This document shows positions 37,059 to 46,844 of a stretch of DNA of 64,000 bases, piece after piece (positions within the stretch are counted from its first letter, which is position 1; every line of letters begins with the position of its first letter). Under the pieces are notes generated by a model that was not told the DNA's origin, searched no databases, and worked only from the letters and a program-made list of their open reading frames with translations. The stretch lies in contig CAYSCS010000063.1 of the NCBI GenBank assembly GCA_964429695.1, positions 1-64,000 of the forward strand, given 5' to 3'. This DNA is from CAYSCS01 sp964429695 (GTDB taxonomy: Bacteria; Acidobacteriota; Aminicenantia; Aminicenantales; Aminicenantaceae). Both the position numbers and the translations under genes were made by a program.

Positions 37059-38576
37059 ATGAAGGGAAAGATAGGTTTTGATAACGAGCTCTATCTTTCT
37101 AAGCAGACTGAGGCTATCCTGGAGCGAGTGAAGAGATTCAATAACAAGCTTTACCTCGAGTTTGGGGGGAAACTTCTCTATGACTTTCACGCCGCTCGCG
37201 TGCTTCCCGGATTTGACCCCAATGTCAAGATGAGACTCATTCAGAAACTGAAGGATAAAGCGGATGTCCTCCTCTGCATTTATGCGGGGGATATAGAGAG
37301 AAAGAAGTTGCGAGCAGATTTCGGAATTACTTATGATGTCGACACCTTAAAACTCATAGATGATCTCAAAGAATGGGGAATAGAGGTTTTTGGAGTGGTG
37401 ATTACTCGTTTCGAGAATCAGGCCTCTGCTGCTATCTTCAAGAATAGACTTGAGCGCAGGGGAATAAGAGTCTATACCCATGGCTACACGCGAGGTTATC
37501 CGACAGATGTTGAGCTCATCGTAAGCGATGAAGGCTATGGTGCCAATGAATACATCGAGACCAAGAGTCCTCTAGTTATTGTCACCGGACCTGGTCCTGG
37601 AAGTGGAAAGTTAGCTACCTGTCTCTCTCAACTCTACCACGAAGAAAAGCGCGGTCAAAGAGCGGGATATGCAAAGTTTGAGACTTTCCCTATCTGGAAC
37701 CTTCCTCTCAAGCATCCCGTGAATGTGGCCTATGAAGCGGCAACTGCTGATATTGGAGATTTCAACCTTGTTGACCCTTATCATCTCGACTCTTATGGTA
37801 TTTCGGCAGTGAACTATAACCGAGATGTTGAGATTTTTCCTGTGGTGAGAAGGATTCTGGAGAAAATAAGTGGAGAAAAATCATTGTATAAATCCCCGAC
37901 AGACATGGGCGTAAATTGTGTAGGTGAGGCTATTGTCGATGACTCTGTAGTTCAGGAGGCTTCACGGCAGGAACTCATCAGGAGATATTTTCGCTACAAA
38001 TGTGAATTCCTGATGGGCTTTGTAGGAAAAGAAACTGTCCAGAGAGCAGAGCTTTTGATGAAGGAATTAGGAGTTAGGCCTGAACAAAGAGCGGTTGTTT
38101 TACCCGCCAGAGAAGCTTCTGAAGAGGCAAGAAGGCAAGGAAAGGGAAATGACGGCGTCTTCTGTGGGGCGGCGATTGAGCTTAAGGATGGGTCCATCGT
38201 CACTGGTAAGAATTCCCCTCTCATGCATGCTGCCTCAAGCATGATTTTAAACGCCATAAAAAAACTCTCCGAAATCCCTGATAAGATTCATTTACTTTCC
38301 CCAGCCACGATTGAATCTGTAGGGAACCTGAAACAGAAAATCTTGGGGAAAAAGACAGTTAGCCTCGATGTCGAGGAAGTTCTGATCAGTCTGAGCATAA
38401 GTGCTTCCACAAACCCTTCGGCTGAACTGGCGCTCAACAAATTGAGCGAGCTCAGGGGATGCGAGGTACATTTAACCCACATTCCTACTCCAGGAGATGA
38501 AGCCGGGCTTCGTCGTCTGGGGGTTAACCTTACCTCTGACCCAAATTTTTCAAGTAAGAATCTTTTCCTCGTTTGA
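37059..38576 (+). CDS. DUF1846 family protein
   Basis: A 505-residue cytosolic protein of the DUF1846 family, recognisable along its length: KLYLEFGGKLLYDFHAARVL near the start, VIVTGPGPGSGKLATCLSQL (a P-loop-like segment) and PTDMGVNCVGEAI. Family members are conserved in anaerobes and Firmicutes, with a fold suggesting nucleotide binding. The role is unknown. It lies 75 bases after the peptidase gene and 32 bases before the start of the esterase gene. Confidence 0.9.
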   Translation: MKGKIGFDNELYLSKQTEAILERVKRFNNKLYLEFGGKLLYDFHAARVLPGFDPNVKMRLIQKLKDKADVLLCIYAGDIERKKLRADFGITYDVDTLKLIDDLKEWGIEVFGVVITRFENQASAAIFKNRLERRGIRVYTHGYTRGYPTDVELIVSDEGYGANEYIETKSPLVIVTGPGPGSGKLATCLSQLYHEEKRGQRAGYAKFETFPIWNLPLKHPVNVAYEAATADIGDFNLVDPYHLDSYGISAVNYNRDVEIFPVVRRILEKISGEKSLYKSPTDMGVNCVGEAIVDDSVVQEASRQELIRRYFRYKCEFLMGFVGKETVQRAELLMKELGVRPEQRAVVLPAREASEEARRQGKGNDGVFCGAAIELKDGSIVTGKNSPLMHAASSMILNAIKKLSEIPDKIHLLSPATIESVGNLKQKILGKKTVSLDVEEVLISLSISASTNPSAELALNKLSELRGCEVHLTHIPTPGDEAGLRRLGVNLTSDPNFSSKNLFLV

Positions 38577-38608
38577 GAGGTGATTTTTTTTATTTTTTGG
38601 AGGGAAGA

Positions 38609-40363
38609 ATGAGGAGCTTAGGAAAAAAAGTGAGAATATGCTTGTTTTTTACTGTGGCTTTTGGATTTCTTTTGAATGTTCAGGGAGACAGCAGAAAGGA
38701 GGAATGTCGTTTACGCATCGGACTTAGCTTTCCTGTGGAGCTCTCTTCCATGCCCCTTGATGGGAGAATGTTACTCATGATCTCTGCAGATGGCTCAAGC
38801 GAGCCTCGTTTCCAGATAAACGATGGCCCCAACACCCAGCTTATTTTCGGAATAGATGTCGAAGGGTTAAAGCCTAGGGACCTAGCGATTTTTGATAGAG
38901 ATGTCTTCGGCTATCCGTTACGGAGTATTGCTCAAATTCCACCTGGAGAATACTGGGTGCAGGGTCTTCTAAATAGATATGAAACCTTCAAGCGCAGTGA
39001 TGGACATACACTCAAGCTTCCCATGGACAGAGGAGAAGGTCAACAATGGAATCGGAAGCCAGGGAATTTTTACAGCCGCCCCGTTAAAATGCGTCTAGAC
39101 CCCCGGCGCGATGAGTTGCTCGAGATACTTCTAGATGAGGAGATTCCGACCATTCCCGACCCTCCTGAGACGAAGTATATCAAGCATGTGAAGATACAGA
39201 GTAAACTCTTGAGTGAATTCTGGGGAAGGCCAATGTTACTTGGGGCGCATGTGCTTCTTCCTCAAGGGTTTGATGAACACCCTGAAGCGCGCTATCCCTT
39301 AATAATCTTCCACGGCCATTTTACTTATACTTTTGAAGGTTTCCGTGAGTCTCCACCAGACCCGGACCTCGAGCCAGATTACTCAGAGAGATTTAAAATT
39401 CACGGTTACAACAGAATCGTTCAGGAACAGGCTTATGAGTTCTATAAATACTGGATTGCTCCCGACACACCCCGCTTTCTAATCGTAGAAATCCAGCATC
39501 CAAATCCTTTTTACGATGATTCTTATGCCGTGAATTCTGCTAACCTCGGACCTTATGGCGACGCCATCACCTATGAGCTGATTCCTTACATTGAAGAGAA
39601 GTTTCGAGGAATCGGTGAAGGCTGGGCAAGATTTCTGTATGGTGGCTCAACAGGGGGATGGGAGGCTCTGGCTGCCCAGATTTTTTATCCTAATGAATAT
39701 AACGGGTGCTGGGCCTCCTGTCCTGATCCCATAGATTTTCGCGCTTACACAATTGTCAACATTTACGAACACAAGAATGCCTACTATATAGAAAGCCGCT
39801 GGAAGAGAACACCTCGTCCAGGACGTCGGAACTATCTGGGAGAGATTAGCTGTACCCTTGAAGAATCTAACCATCGTGAGCTCGTCCTGGGGACGAAGTC
39901 TCGCTCGGGCGATCAATACGACATTTGGGAAGCCGTCTATTCTCCTGTGGGTGAGGATGGATATCCAAAGCGAATCTGGGATAAGTTGAGTGGGGAAATA
40001 GACCATGAGGTTGCTGCTTACTGGCGAGAGAATTATGATCTTCGTTATATCCTTGAAAGAGACTGGAAAATCCTTGGTCCTAAGCTCAGGGGGAAGATTC
40101 ATATCTATTGCGGAGATATGGATAATTATTATTTGAATAATGCAGTCTATCTGATGGAGGAATTTTTAGAGAAAACAGAAGACCCCTATTACGAGGGAGA
40201 AGTAGACTATGGAGACAGGGCTGAGCACTGCTGGAATGGAGACCATACCCTGCCGAATTATCTTTCCCGGCTCCGCTATCATCAGTTGCACATCCCCAAA
40301 ATAATGGAAAGAATAAAGAAGTCGGCACCCCCTGGAGCAGATTTAAAAAGCTGGCGGTACTAA
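38609..40363 (+). CDS. Exported alpha/beta-hydrolase (esterase-like)
   Basis: A 584-residue protein starting at the ATG at 38609 (TTGGAGGG upstream). Signal peptide about 1-24; an N-terminal beta-rich domain (about 30-200) resembling the leading domain of enterochelin-esterase-like proteins; then an alpha/beta-hydrolase with the nucleophile elbow GGSTGGWEAL and a likely catalytic His in HCWNGDHTLPN. The substrate is unknown; ester cleavage in the periplasm is inferred. Its upstream region overlaps the end of the DUF1846 gene, so co-transcription is likely. Confidence 0.78.
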   Translation: MRSLGKKVRICLFFTVAFGFLLNVQGDSRKEECRLRIGLSFPVELSSMPLDGRMLLMISADGSSEPRFQINDGPNTQLIFGIDVEGLKPRDLAIFDRDVFGYPLRSIAQIPPGEYWVQGLLNRYETFKRSDGHTLKLPMDRGEGQQWNRKPGNFYSRPVKMRLDPRRDELLEILLDEEIPTIPDPPETKYIKHVKIQSKLLSEFWGRPMLLGAHVLLPQGFDEHPEARYPLIIFHGHFTYTFEGFRESPPDPDLEPDYSERFKIHGYNRIVQEQAYEFYKYWIAPDTPRFLIVEIQHPNPFYDDSYAVNSANLGPYGDAITYELIPYIEEKFRGIGEGWARFLYGGSTGGWEALAAQIFYPNEYNGCWASCPDPIDFRAYTIVNIYEHKNAYYIESRWKRTPRPGRRNYLGEISCTLEESNHRELVLGTKSRSGDQYDIWEAVYSPVGEDGYPKRIWDKLSGEIDHEVAAYWRENYDLRYILERDWKILGPKLRGKIHIYCGDMDNYYLNNAVYLMEEFLEKTEDPYYEGEVDYGDRAEHCWNGDHTLPNYLSRLRYHQLHIPKIMERIKKSAPPGADLKSWRY

Positions 40364-40987
40364 AAGCTGAAGAAGAAGCTTTAAAAAAATGGTCTCTCAG
40401 AATTTGGAGTAAATTCGGAGAAACCAGGACATAAAAGAACCCCGGCGGGGCTTTTAGAATGGGTGTTTTTAGAAATATTTACCTTGAGGATCTTTTATCT
40501 TATTGAAGCTCATCCAATTTGCCCCATCCATAATGAAAGTGATGGAGCTTAATCCCTTCTCAGTTTGTTTAAAATGCCTCTTTTTACCTGCCAAAAGGAG
40601 GATGAGCCAAAAAGATAATTATTTTACAATTATATATAATCGATAGAAATAATAGATTAAGTAAAAGGCTTTCTTGATTTTGGTGCCTGAATGATTCCTC
40701 TTGACTTAAGAGTTGAAGGATTAGAAGAATCTAGTTCAAGGGAATCTTGTTTATCAAGAATAATTTTCTTATAATTCATCATTAAAATCTATGGTATTGA
40801 AATTCTGTTTGTCTTTATTCAAGGTATTGTGAGAATTTTTGTTCATATGCTTTAAATGAGGAGTTTTTTTCGATGAGTTTAATTATGAGAGGAGGCGCTT
40901 TTCTGAGGAGTCAATTATTTTATTATGAGTTAGACGGTAAACTGATAAAAGTTTAAGATGATGAGTCTAAAATTTTAGAAAAGATTC
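40364..40987. other. Intergenic stretch with a terminator
   Basis: AAAAG (40433) and CCCC-GGC-GGGG (40440-40450) followed by CTTTT form a terminator-like hairpin after the esterase gene. The remaining 500 bases are AT-rich and show no gene or repeat. Confidence 0.55.
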
Positions 40988-41695
40988 ATGAAGGCTCTCT
41001 CTTTTAGTGAAAAAATAAATGTGATTCTGGTAAGGCCTGAGAAGCCTGAGAATATAGGACTCGTGGCCAGATGCATGAAGAATACAGGCTTTAGAAATCT
41101 TCGTGTAGTGGGGGAAAAGAGGCTCAATGAAAAATCTTATCTTACCGCTCGCCATGCTTACGATATCCTCGAGAATGCACACTTCTTCTCCACGCTGGAG
41201 ACTGCCACTGAAGACCTTCAACTGGTACTTGCCTCCACTTCAAAAAAAAGAAAAAATTTTCGGCTTTATTCTCTTGACGAGGTTATCGAAAAATTGTTTA
41301 GCTTTCCTTCCGTAACCTCAATTGGGATTCTCTTTGGCAATGAGAGGACCGGACTAACTTCGAGGGAGTTGCTATGTGCAAACTTTTGCTTCCGCATTCC
41401 TCAGGCTTCTTTGCAGCCTTCTTATAATCTTGCTTCTTCCGTCCTTCTAACGCTTTTTGAAATTTTCAAAAACTCTGAGAAGTATCGAGAGCAGCCAAAT
41501 TTTGAAATTCCCCTTCCCCGCAAAAGCCAGGAGGAATGCATCCACCTTATCTTAGAAAAGCTGGGGAAAAGAGGATTCATCCACGAGACTAACAGACGAC
41601 AGATGACAGAGAGAATCCATGAGCTTTTAGGGAGGTTAGCAATTTCTGAGAAGGACAGGAGTTTGCTTCTTGCTCTTTTTTCTAAGCTAAATTAA
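40988..41695 (+). CDS. SpoU/TrmJ-type RNA 2'-O-methyltransferase
   Basis: A 235-residue protein with the three SPOUT motifs: PENIGLVARCMKNTGF, ILFGNERTGL and IPQASLQPSYNLASSVLL (the knotted SAM-binding region). A helical C-terminal extension of TrmJ type follows. It probably methylates a ribose in tRNA; TrmJ modifies position 32. No strong ribosome-binding site precedes the ATG, so the start is tentative. Confidence 0.88.
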   Translation: MKALSFSEKINVILVRPEKPENIGLVARCMKNTGFRNLRVVGEKRLNEKSYLTARHAYDILENAHFFSTLETATEDLQLVLASTSKKRKNFRLYSLDEVIEKLFSFPSVTSIGILFGNERTGLTSRELLCANFCFRIPQASLQPSYNLASSVLLTLFEIFKNSEKYREQPNFEIPLPRKSQEECIHLILEKLGKRGFIHETNRRQMTERIHELLGRLAISEKDRSLLLALFSKLN

Positions 41696-41814
41696 AAATA
41701 TTAATTTAAAAATTTTTTCAGAATTAAATTTAAGCTTGAATTGATACAAAAAAAGAAGAGATAGTTTTCTCTTGATGAAGAACATTGTTTAACTCATCTG
41801 AAAGGAGTCGAGGA

Positions 41815-42219
41815 ATGGAGAATGAACTTCGCGTCACTTTTGGCGGCGGGAAAAAGGTGGATGTTCACTATAAAGGATTCATCATCCACACAGACCAGCC
41901 GCTTTACCAGGGAGGAGAAGGGGAGGCACCAGCTCCCTTCGACCTCTTCTTGGCTTCGATTGCTTCCTGCGCCGGTTTTTACGTACTCTCGTTTCTCTCA
42001 AGTAGAGGTATTCCTGAAGAAAAAGCAAGAGTCTCGATGAGAACAATAAAAAATAAAGAAAAGAAGGTGATAGAGAAAATATTGATAGATATTGAACTTC
42101 CCTCTGATTTTCCGTCTAAATATCAAGAGGCCATCATCAGGGCTGTAGATACCTGCCCTGTCAAGGCTCACATTTTAAATCCTCCTTCTTTTGAGATAAA
42201 GACAAAAATTGGTGATTGA
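41815..42219 (+). CDS. OsmC family protein
   Basis: A 134-residue protein starting at the ATG at 41815 (GAAAGGAG upstream). It has the OsmC/Ohr pair of cysteines, C52 in ASIASCAG and C114 in VDTCPVKAH, which reduce organic hydroperoxides in characterised members. It ends 1 base before the convergent sppA. Confidence 0.9.
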   Translation: MENELRVTFGGGKKVDVHYKGFIIHTDQPLYQGGEGEAPAPFDLFLASIASCAGFYVLSFLSSRGIPEEKARVSMRTIKNKEKKVIEKILIDIELPSDFPSKYQEAIIRAVDTCPVKAHILNPPSFEIKTKIGD

Positions 42220-42220
42220 T

Positions 42221-43192
42221 TTACCTCCTAATCTGTGGGAGCCAGAGATAATAAAATCCGCTTTCTAGAGAAGGGAGGATGGTTTCCAGGTTTTTATCTT
42301 CAAGGAAAGAATTATTTTCTAAAGAAGAGGCATAGATATTGGTCTTTAGTTTGGGGTAATAGGTATAAGCTATGACCTTTGCTTTTTTTAGGGAAGAAAG
42401 CTTTAAGATTTCTTCAAGTGCCGTGTCAAAATATCCAATCCTGTCTATCAGTTTGAGTTGAAGGGCTTGTTCCGCAGTATAGATTCTTCCATCGGCTATT
42501 TTTCCCAGTTCTTCAAGGTTGAGACTCCCCTTTCTCCCCCTCTCGACTGCCTCCAGGAACTTTCGGTAAAGAGAATCGATTACGCCCTGAAAGATAAATT
42601 TTTCCTCTTCTGTTATTTCTCTGAAGGCACTTCCTGAATCTTTCATCTCTCCACTCTTGATGACATTTATGCTTACTCCAATTTTTGCAAGCAGGAGGGA
42701 GAAGTTGGGAAAGATGGAGATCACCCCAATGCTTCCTGTTATTGTCGAAGGGTGGGCAATAATAAGGTCGCAAGCTGAGGCTACATAGTAGCCTCCTGAT
42801 GTTCCCAGGCCCATCATCAGGGCGAGCACAGGGATTCCTGTCTTCTTTTTAAAATTAAGGATTTCATGATGGATGATATCACAGGCCGTTACTTCTCCCC
42901 CAGGGGTATCGATACGCAAGACAATGCCTTTAATGAGATTGTCTTGGGAAGCTTTCTGAAGCCTGAAATAGATGCGGGAGAGAGAGTCTCCTTCTCGAGT
43001 AAATATTCCAGTCTTTAAATTGGCACCAATTATCCCTGTGACATCGATTATAAGTATTTTTTCCTTTGCTGCGCTCGGAATGAGGACGATTTCCTCAATA
43101 GTGTCCTTTCCGAGGAAATCGAGGTGAAAATGAGGAGCGCATGAAACAAAAGAGAGAATAAGGGCAAAGGCTGAGAGTGACTTGAATTTCAT
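42221..43192 (-). CDS. sppA: Signal peptide peptidase SppA (36K type), lipoprotein
   Basis: A 323-residue S49 serine peptidase. The catalytic Ser is in GLGTSGGYYVASACD and the general-base Lys in KSGEMKDSGSAFR; GSIGVI follows the active site. The N-terminus has a lipobox (LSFVSC, C18), so it is probably anchored to a membrane as a lipoprotein, unlike typical helix-anchored SppA. TAGGAGGG precedes the ATG. It degrades cleaved signal peptides. Confidence 0.9.
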   Translation of the reverse strand: MKFKSLSAFALILSFVSCAPHFHLDFLGKDTIEEIVLIPSAAKEKILIIDVTGIIGANLKTGIFTREGDSLSRIYFRLQKASQDNLIKGIVLRIDTPGGEVTACDIIHHEILNFKKKTGIPVLALMMGLGTSGGYYVASACDLIIAHPSTITGSIGVISIFPNFSLLLAKIGVSINVIKSGEMKDSGSAFREITEEEKFIFQGVIDSLYRKFLEAVERGRKGSLNLEELGKIADGRIYTAEQALQLKLIDRIGYFDTALEEILKLSSLKKAKVIAYTYYPKLKTNIYASSLENNSFLEDKNLETILPSLESGFYYLWLPQIRR

Positions 43193-43592
43193 GAGCCCTC
43201 CTAAAATTTTTTTTTATTATACCACAGGGAAGCCTTATCAGAGGATATGCTTCCTCAAAATGTTTACAAGGCATAGGATCGAAATATTCCGACCAAGAAA
43301 TAAGGGGGCCTTTTAAATGAATTCTCATGGTTAAAAGTTCAAAGATGAGGAGAGAGGATTGGCCCCAATTTCTGAATAGAATTTTCTTCTTAAAATTTTA
43401 GCTTTGCTTCGATTTGTGAGGAGTTAATTCTCTTAAGATTTTCGTAAAACATAAATATTAGTAAAGGATTCTTCTCTATTTGACTTGATTTTTTGAGGAT
43501 GATATAAGTTTCTTGAGACGAATCAGAAAAGGAAAGGATGTTTTTAAAAAGGGAAAGGGAAATTGGTTCTTTAAGGCTTAAAGAGGGAAGAA
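43193..43592. other. AT-rich divergent intergenic stretch
   Basis: It separates sppA (minus) from the HD-like gene (plus). No gene, RNA or clear operator was found; promoters for both directions are presumed here but none stands out. Confidence 0.45.
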
Positions 43593-44513
43593 ATGAAAAG
43601 ATTGAAGTCTTATATCCTCGAGCATTTTGAAGGAGCCTTAATTATGCTCATTCTCTTGGGGATAATTGCCATTGCTTCCCTCGTTCACTACAAGCTTTCT
43701 TTCCTGAATTTTTTTTTCCTTCCTGTAATCCTCTCAGGATATTTTCTTGGGAAAAGACAGGCTGTGCTCACAGCTTTCTTTTGTGTCCTTTTAGTTGTCT
43801 TTTATTTAATTTTCTCCCAGACTCTTTTTGGAGAAGGTGAAGTTCTGAATTTTGATATGCTTTTAAACATAATTGTCTGGGGAGGTTTCCTTGTCCTCAC
43901 GGGGGCAGTTTTGGGCATAATGGCCGAGCAAAGAGAGGCCAAGATGAGAAACATGAGAAGAGCATACGTCGGAGTCTTGGAAATAATGCTCAAATATCTA
44001 GAGGTTGCTGATGAGACTAAGCCAAGGTCCTTGAGAGTTTCTCTCCTTTCGGGAAAGATTGCTCAGGCTGCAGGATTGTCCAAGAGAGAGGTTGAGAACA
44101 TTAAATCTGCTGCCCTCCTTTATGAAGCAGGTGACCTCAGAACAAACCTCCCTCTTTTCAGAGAGGTGGTTGATTACATAGGGAAGGAGAAACCATTTTC
44201 AGGAGCTCATCTCGAAGAAAGAACAATGGTGATGCTCACCACAACTGCTTCTCTGCTGAAGGATGTAGAACCAATCCTATCAGGATATTTCCATCATTAC
44301 GTCGAAGAAGCCGGCGTTGTGGATAAAAAACTTGAAGATATTCTTCCAGGGAGTAGCATCCTCTGTCTTGCGGATATTTATGACCGCCTAATTACAAATT
44401 CTCCACTCCCGCACTGGAAAGAAGAGATAAAATCTCTGGAAGACATAGAAAGACTTAAGGGGCGCACTTTTCCTGTAAGCTGCGTCCAAGCACTTTTCCA
44501 AGTCATTATTTGA
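43593..44513 (+). CDS. Membrane protein with a degenerate HD (HD-GYP-like) domain
   Basis: A 306-residue protein: four hydrophobic helices in residues 1-112, then a cytosolic helical domain laid out like an HD/HD-GYP phosphodiesterase (SLRVSLLSGKIAQAAGLSKR, AALLYEAGDL, ILPGSSILCLADIYDRL). The expected metal ligands are missing: the leading His is replaced in RSLRVS, and the HD pair reads YE in ALLYEAGD. It is probably a non-catalytic sensor. AGAGGGAAG precedes the ATG. Confidence 0.72.
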   Translation: MKRLKSYILEHFEGALIMLILLGIIAIASLVHYKLSFLNFFFLPVILSGYFLGKRQAVLTAFFCVLLVVFYLIFSQTLFGEGEVLNFDMLLNIIVWGGFLVLTGAVLGIMAEQREAKMRNMRRAYVGVLEIMLKYLEVADETKPRSLRVSLLSGKIAQAAGLSKREVENIKSAALLYEAGDLRTNLPLFREVVDYIGKEKPFSGAHLEERTMVMLTTTASLLKDVEPILSGYFHHYVEEAGVVDKKLEDILPGSSILCLADIYDRLITNSPLPHWKEEIKSLEDIERLKGRTFPVSCVQALFQVII

Positions 44514-44586
44514 GATTCGCCGAAATAATTTTTTCTCAGAGGATAAATTTAGAGTTTTCCGCTTTTTGGAGAGAGAGACAGTTCAG

Positions 44587-45180
44587 ATGAGAAATTTCAA
44601 AGTGGTGGGGCTCGACCTTGCGGGTGTTCCCACACGGACTTCCGGAATATCTTTTCTTGAAGAAATGAAGACAGAGACTCATCTTCTTTTTTCTGACACT
44701 GAAATACTTGAGTTTATCAAGAGGAAGAGTCCTCATCTTGTGACTATCGACGCTCCCTTGAGCCTTCCTCCGGGAAGGAAATCGATTCAGGAGAAAAGTA
44801 GGATCCATTTTCGCCCCTGTGATGAAGAGTTAAGAAAAAGAGGAATTCGCTTTTTTCCCATTACTCTCGGTCCAATGCGAAAGCTTACTGAAAGAGGAAT
44901 TCAGCTTCGAATTAGCCTTGAAAAGCTTGGCTTTCGGGTGTATGAAGTTTATCCTGGAGGGGCTCAGGACATCCTTAAGATACCAAGAGCAGGGAGAAAC
45001 CTGGAGGGACTGAGAAAGGGTCTTCAGGTATTGGGTATAAAAGGAATAAAGAAAAGTTGCTCGGCGCATGAGCTCGATGCCATCATGGCAGCCTATGTTG
45101 GTCTGCTTTTTCTCCAAGAAAAAGCAGAGATTTATGGTAGTCTTGACCAGGGTGCAATCCTCATGCCTATCTCAGAATGA
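44587..45180 (+). CDS. DUF429 family protein
   Basis: A 197-residue protein with the RNase-H-like DUF429 pattern: VVGLDLAGVPTRTSGISF, TIDAPLSLP, RGIRFFPITLGPMRKL, YEVYPGGAQDILK and SAHELDAIMAAYVGLL. The conserved acidic residues in these blocks suggest a nuclease-like active site; the role is unknown. The ATG at 44587 is preferred over an in-frame TTG at 44566. Confidence 0.85.
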   Translation: MRNFKVVGLDLAGVPTRTSGISFLEEMKTETHLLFSDTEILEFIKRKSPHLVTIDAPLSLPPGRKSIQEKSRIHFRPCDEELRKRGIRFFPITLGPMRKLTERGIQLRISLEKLGFRVYEVYPGGAQDILKIPRAGRNLEGLRKGLQVLGIKGIKKSCSAHELDAIMAAYVGLLFLQEKAEIYGSLDQGAILMPISE

Positions 45181-45362
45181 ATTCAAAAAACTTTTTCATG
45201 AGAATATTCAATTCAGAATTTTTAATAATTCCTATCTCTAAGGTTTATTTCTCGGCTTTTTTTCAAAGCCCAAATATCTACTTTTCTTTTGACCCAGGGG
45301 TTTGAGATAAATATATTTTAGAACTAGTTATTTCTAAGAAGCCGAGAAAGGAGGTGAGCTAA

Positions 45363-46844
45363 TTGAAAGGGAAAGAGATTTCTTTAGCACTCATTTTCGT
45401 TTTTTTCTTTTTCTCAGTTTTTTATGCTCAGGAAACAAAGGGGGTAGAAAGCGGAAATTGCTATGACCGACTCTTGATCCGTAAGGTAACCATTATCGAC
45501 GGGAATGGGACCCCACCCGAGGGTCCATTTGATGTTGTCCTCGAAGGAAACAGAATAAAATCAATTCTCCCCGCAAAAAAAGGTGAGAGTCCCTATCCTG
45601 AGGAAAAGCACATCCTTGATGGAGAAGGAATGTATCTTTTACCCGGACTCATCAACATCCATGCTCATATCCATGACGCAAGAGCAGGTAAGCCTCTTCC
45701 TTTTGAATATCTTTATAAGCTCTGGCTTTCCTGCGGCATTACTTCGGTGAGGGATGTTGGAAGCAATGCTTCTAAGACTCTTGAAGAGAGAAAAAAGAGT
45801 GAGCAGGGAGCGATCATCGCCCCCAGAATTTTTCTCTACATGGTAGCCTGGGGCAGAACTCCTGATGAAATTCGCCGTCGCATCCAGCAGATAAAAAAAG
45901 AGGGAGGAGATGGGGTTAAAATTTTCGGCCTCGATCGGGATATTATGCAGGCTGCGCTGGATGAGGCTCATAAGCTTGGTCTTCGGGTTGCTCATCATGC
46001 AGGAGTTGAGGAGACAGATGCGTGGGATGATGCTAATTTTCAGGTGACAAGTATCGAACATTGGTACGGAATTCCAGATGCTGCCCTCTACGGCTCTCAA
46101 AACTTCCCCTACTGGTATAATTATGCCAATGAAAATGACCGCTTCCGTTATGCTGGCAGACTCTGGAGAGAGGCAGATCCTGAGAAGCTAAACCATGTTC
46201 TTGAGACCCTGGTGGAGCAGAAGGTGGCCTGGTGTCCGACATTCGTCATCTATGAAGCCAACAGAGACCTGCTGAGGGCTAAGAATCAACCCTGGTTTAG
46301 CGAGTATCTTCACCCTGCTCTTGAGGAGTATTTCAAACCCAACCCTGAATATCATGGCTCTTACCATTGGAACTGGAGCACCAGCGATGAAATTTTTTGG
46401 AAAGAAAACTTTCAAATCTGGATGAAGGCGGTGCATGATTTTGCCAAGATGGGAGGAATAGTGGGAGTGGGAGAGGATGCAGGCTATATCTACATGCTCT
46501 ATGGATTCAGCTTAATCAGAGAAATGGAGCTTCATATGGAGGCAGGTTTCCATCCTCTTGATGTTATCCAGAATGCCACTCTAAATAACGCCAGAATTTT
46601 AGGTAAAGAGGATGAACTCGGGAGAATAAGAGAAGGTTATCTTGCCGATTTGATCCTCGTTGATGGCAATCCAATTGAGAATCTTAAGTTTCTCTATCCT
46701 ACTGGAGTTCTCGTCCGGGAAAACAATGAGTTTAGGGTAAAGGGTGGCGTAAAATGGACGATTAAAGATGGAATTCTCTACCGCGCGCCTTCTTTGCTTG
46801 AGGATGTCAAAAGACTGGTGGCTCAGGCAAGAGCTGAATCATAA
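45363..46844 (+). CDS. Secreted metal-dependent amidohydrolase (TTG start)
   Basis: A 493-residue protein with a signal peptide (1-22, ending FYAQ). Metal ligands are complete: LPGLINIHAHIH (H100, H102), a Lys in DGVKIFG that is carboxylated in relatives, VAHHAG, SIEHWYG and VGEDAG. It belongs with prolidase/imidazolonepropionase-like amidohydrolases; the substrate is unknown. The start codon is TTG, supported by an excellent site (GAAAGGAGGTGA) just upstream. Its 3' end overlaps the convergent lipid-kinase fusion by 6 bases. It is not closely related to the pair at 0.7-3.3 kb. Confidence 0.88.
   Translation: MKGKEISLALIFVFFFFSVFYAQETKGVESGNCYDRLLIRKVTIIDGNGTPPEGPFDVVLEGNRIKSILPAKKGESPYPEEKHILDGEGMYLLPGLINIHAHIHDARAGKPLPFEYLYKLWLSCGITSVRDVGSNASKTLEERKKSEQGAIIAPRIFLYMVAWGRTPDEIRRRIQQIKKEGGDGVKIFGLDRDIMQAALDEAHKLGLRVAHHAGVEETDAWDDANFQVTSIEHWYGIPDAALYGSQNFPYWYNYANENDRFRYAGRLWREADPEKLNHVLETLVEQKVAWCPTFVIYEANRDLLRAKNQPWFSEYLHPALEEYFKPNPEYHGSYHWNWSTSDEIFWKENFQIWMKAVHDFAKMGGIVGVGEDAGYIYMLYGFSLIREMELHMEAGFHPLDVIQNATLNNARILGKEDELGRIREGYLADLILVDGNPIENLKFLYPTGVLVRENNEFRVKGGVKWTIKDGILYRAPSLLEDVKRLVAQARAES

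Noticed and set aside
45254..45270. GGCTTT/AAAGCC hairpin after the DUF429 gene as a terminator
   Set aside because: The stem is only 6 bp and no T tract follows it, so it is too weak to call.
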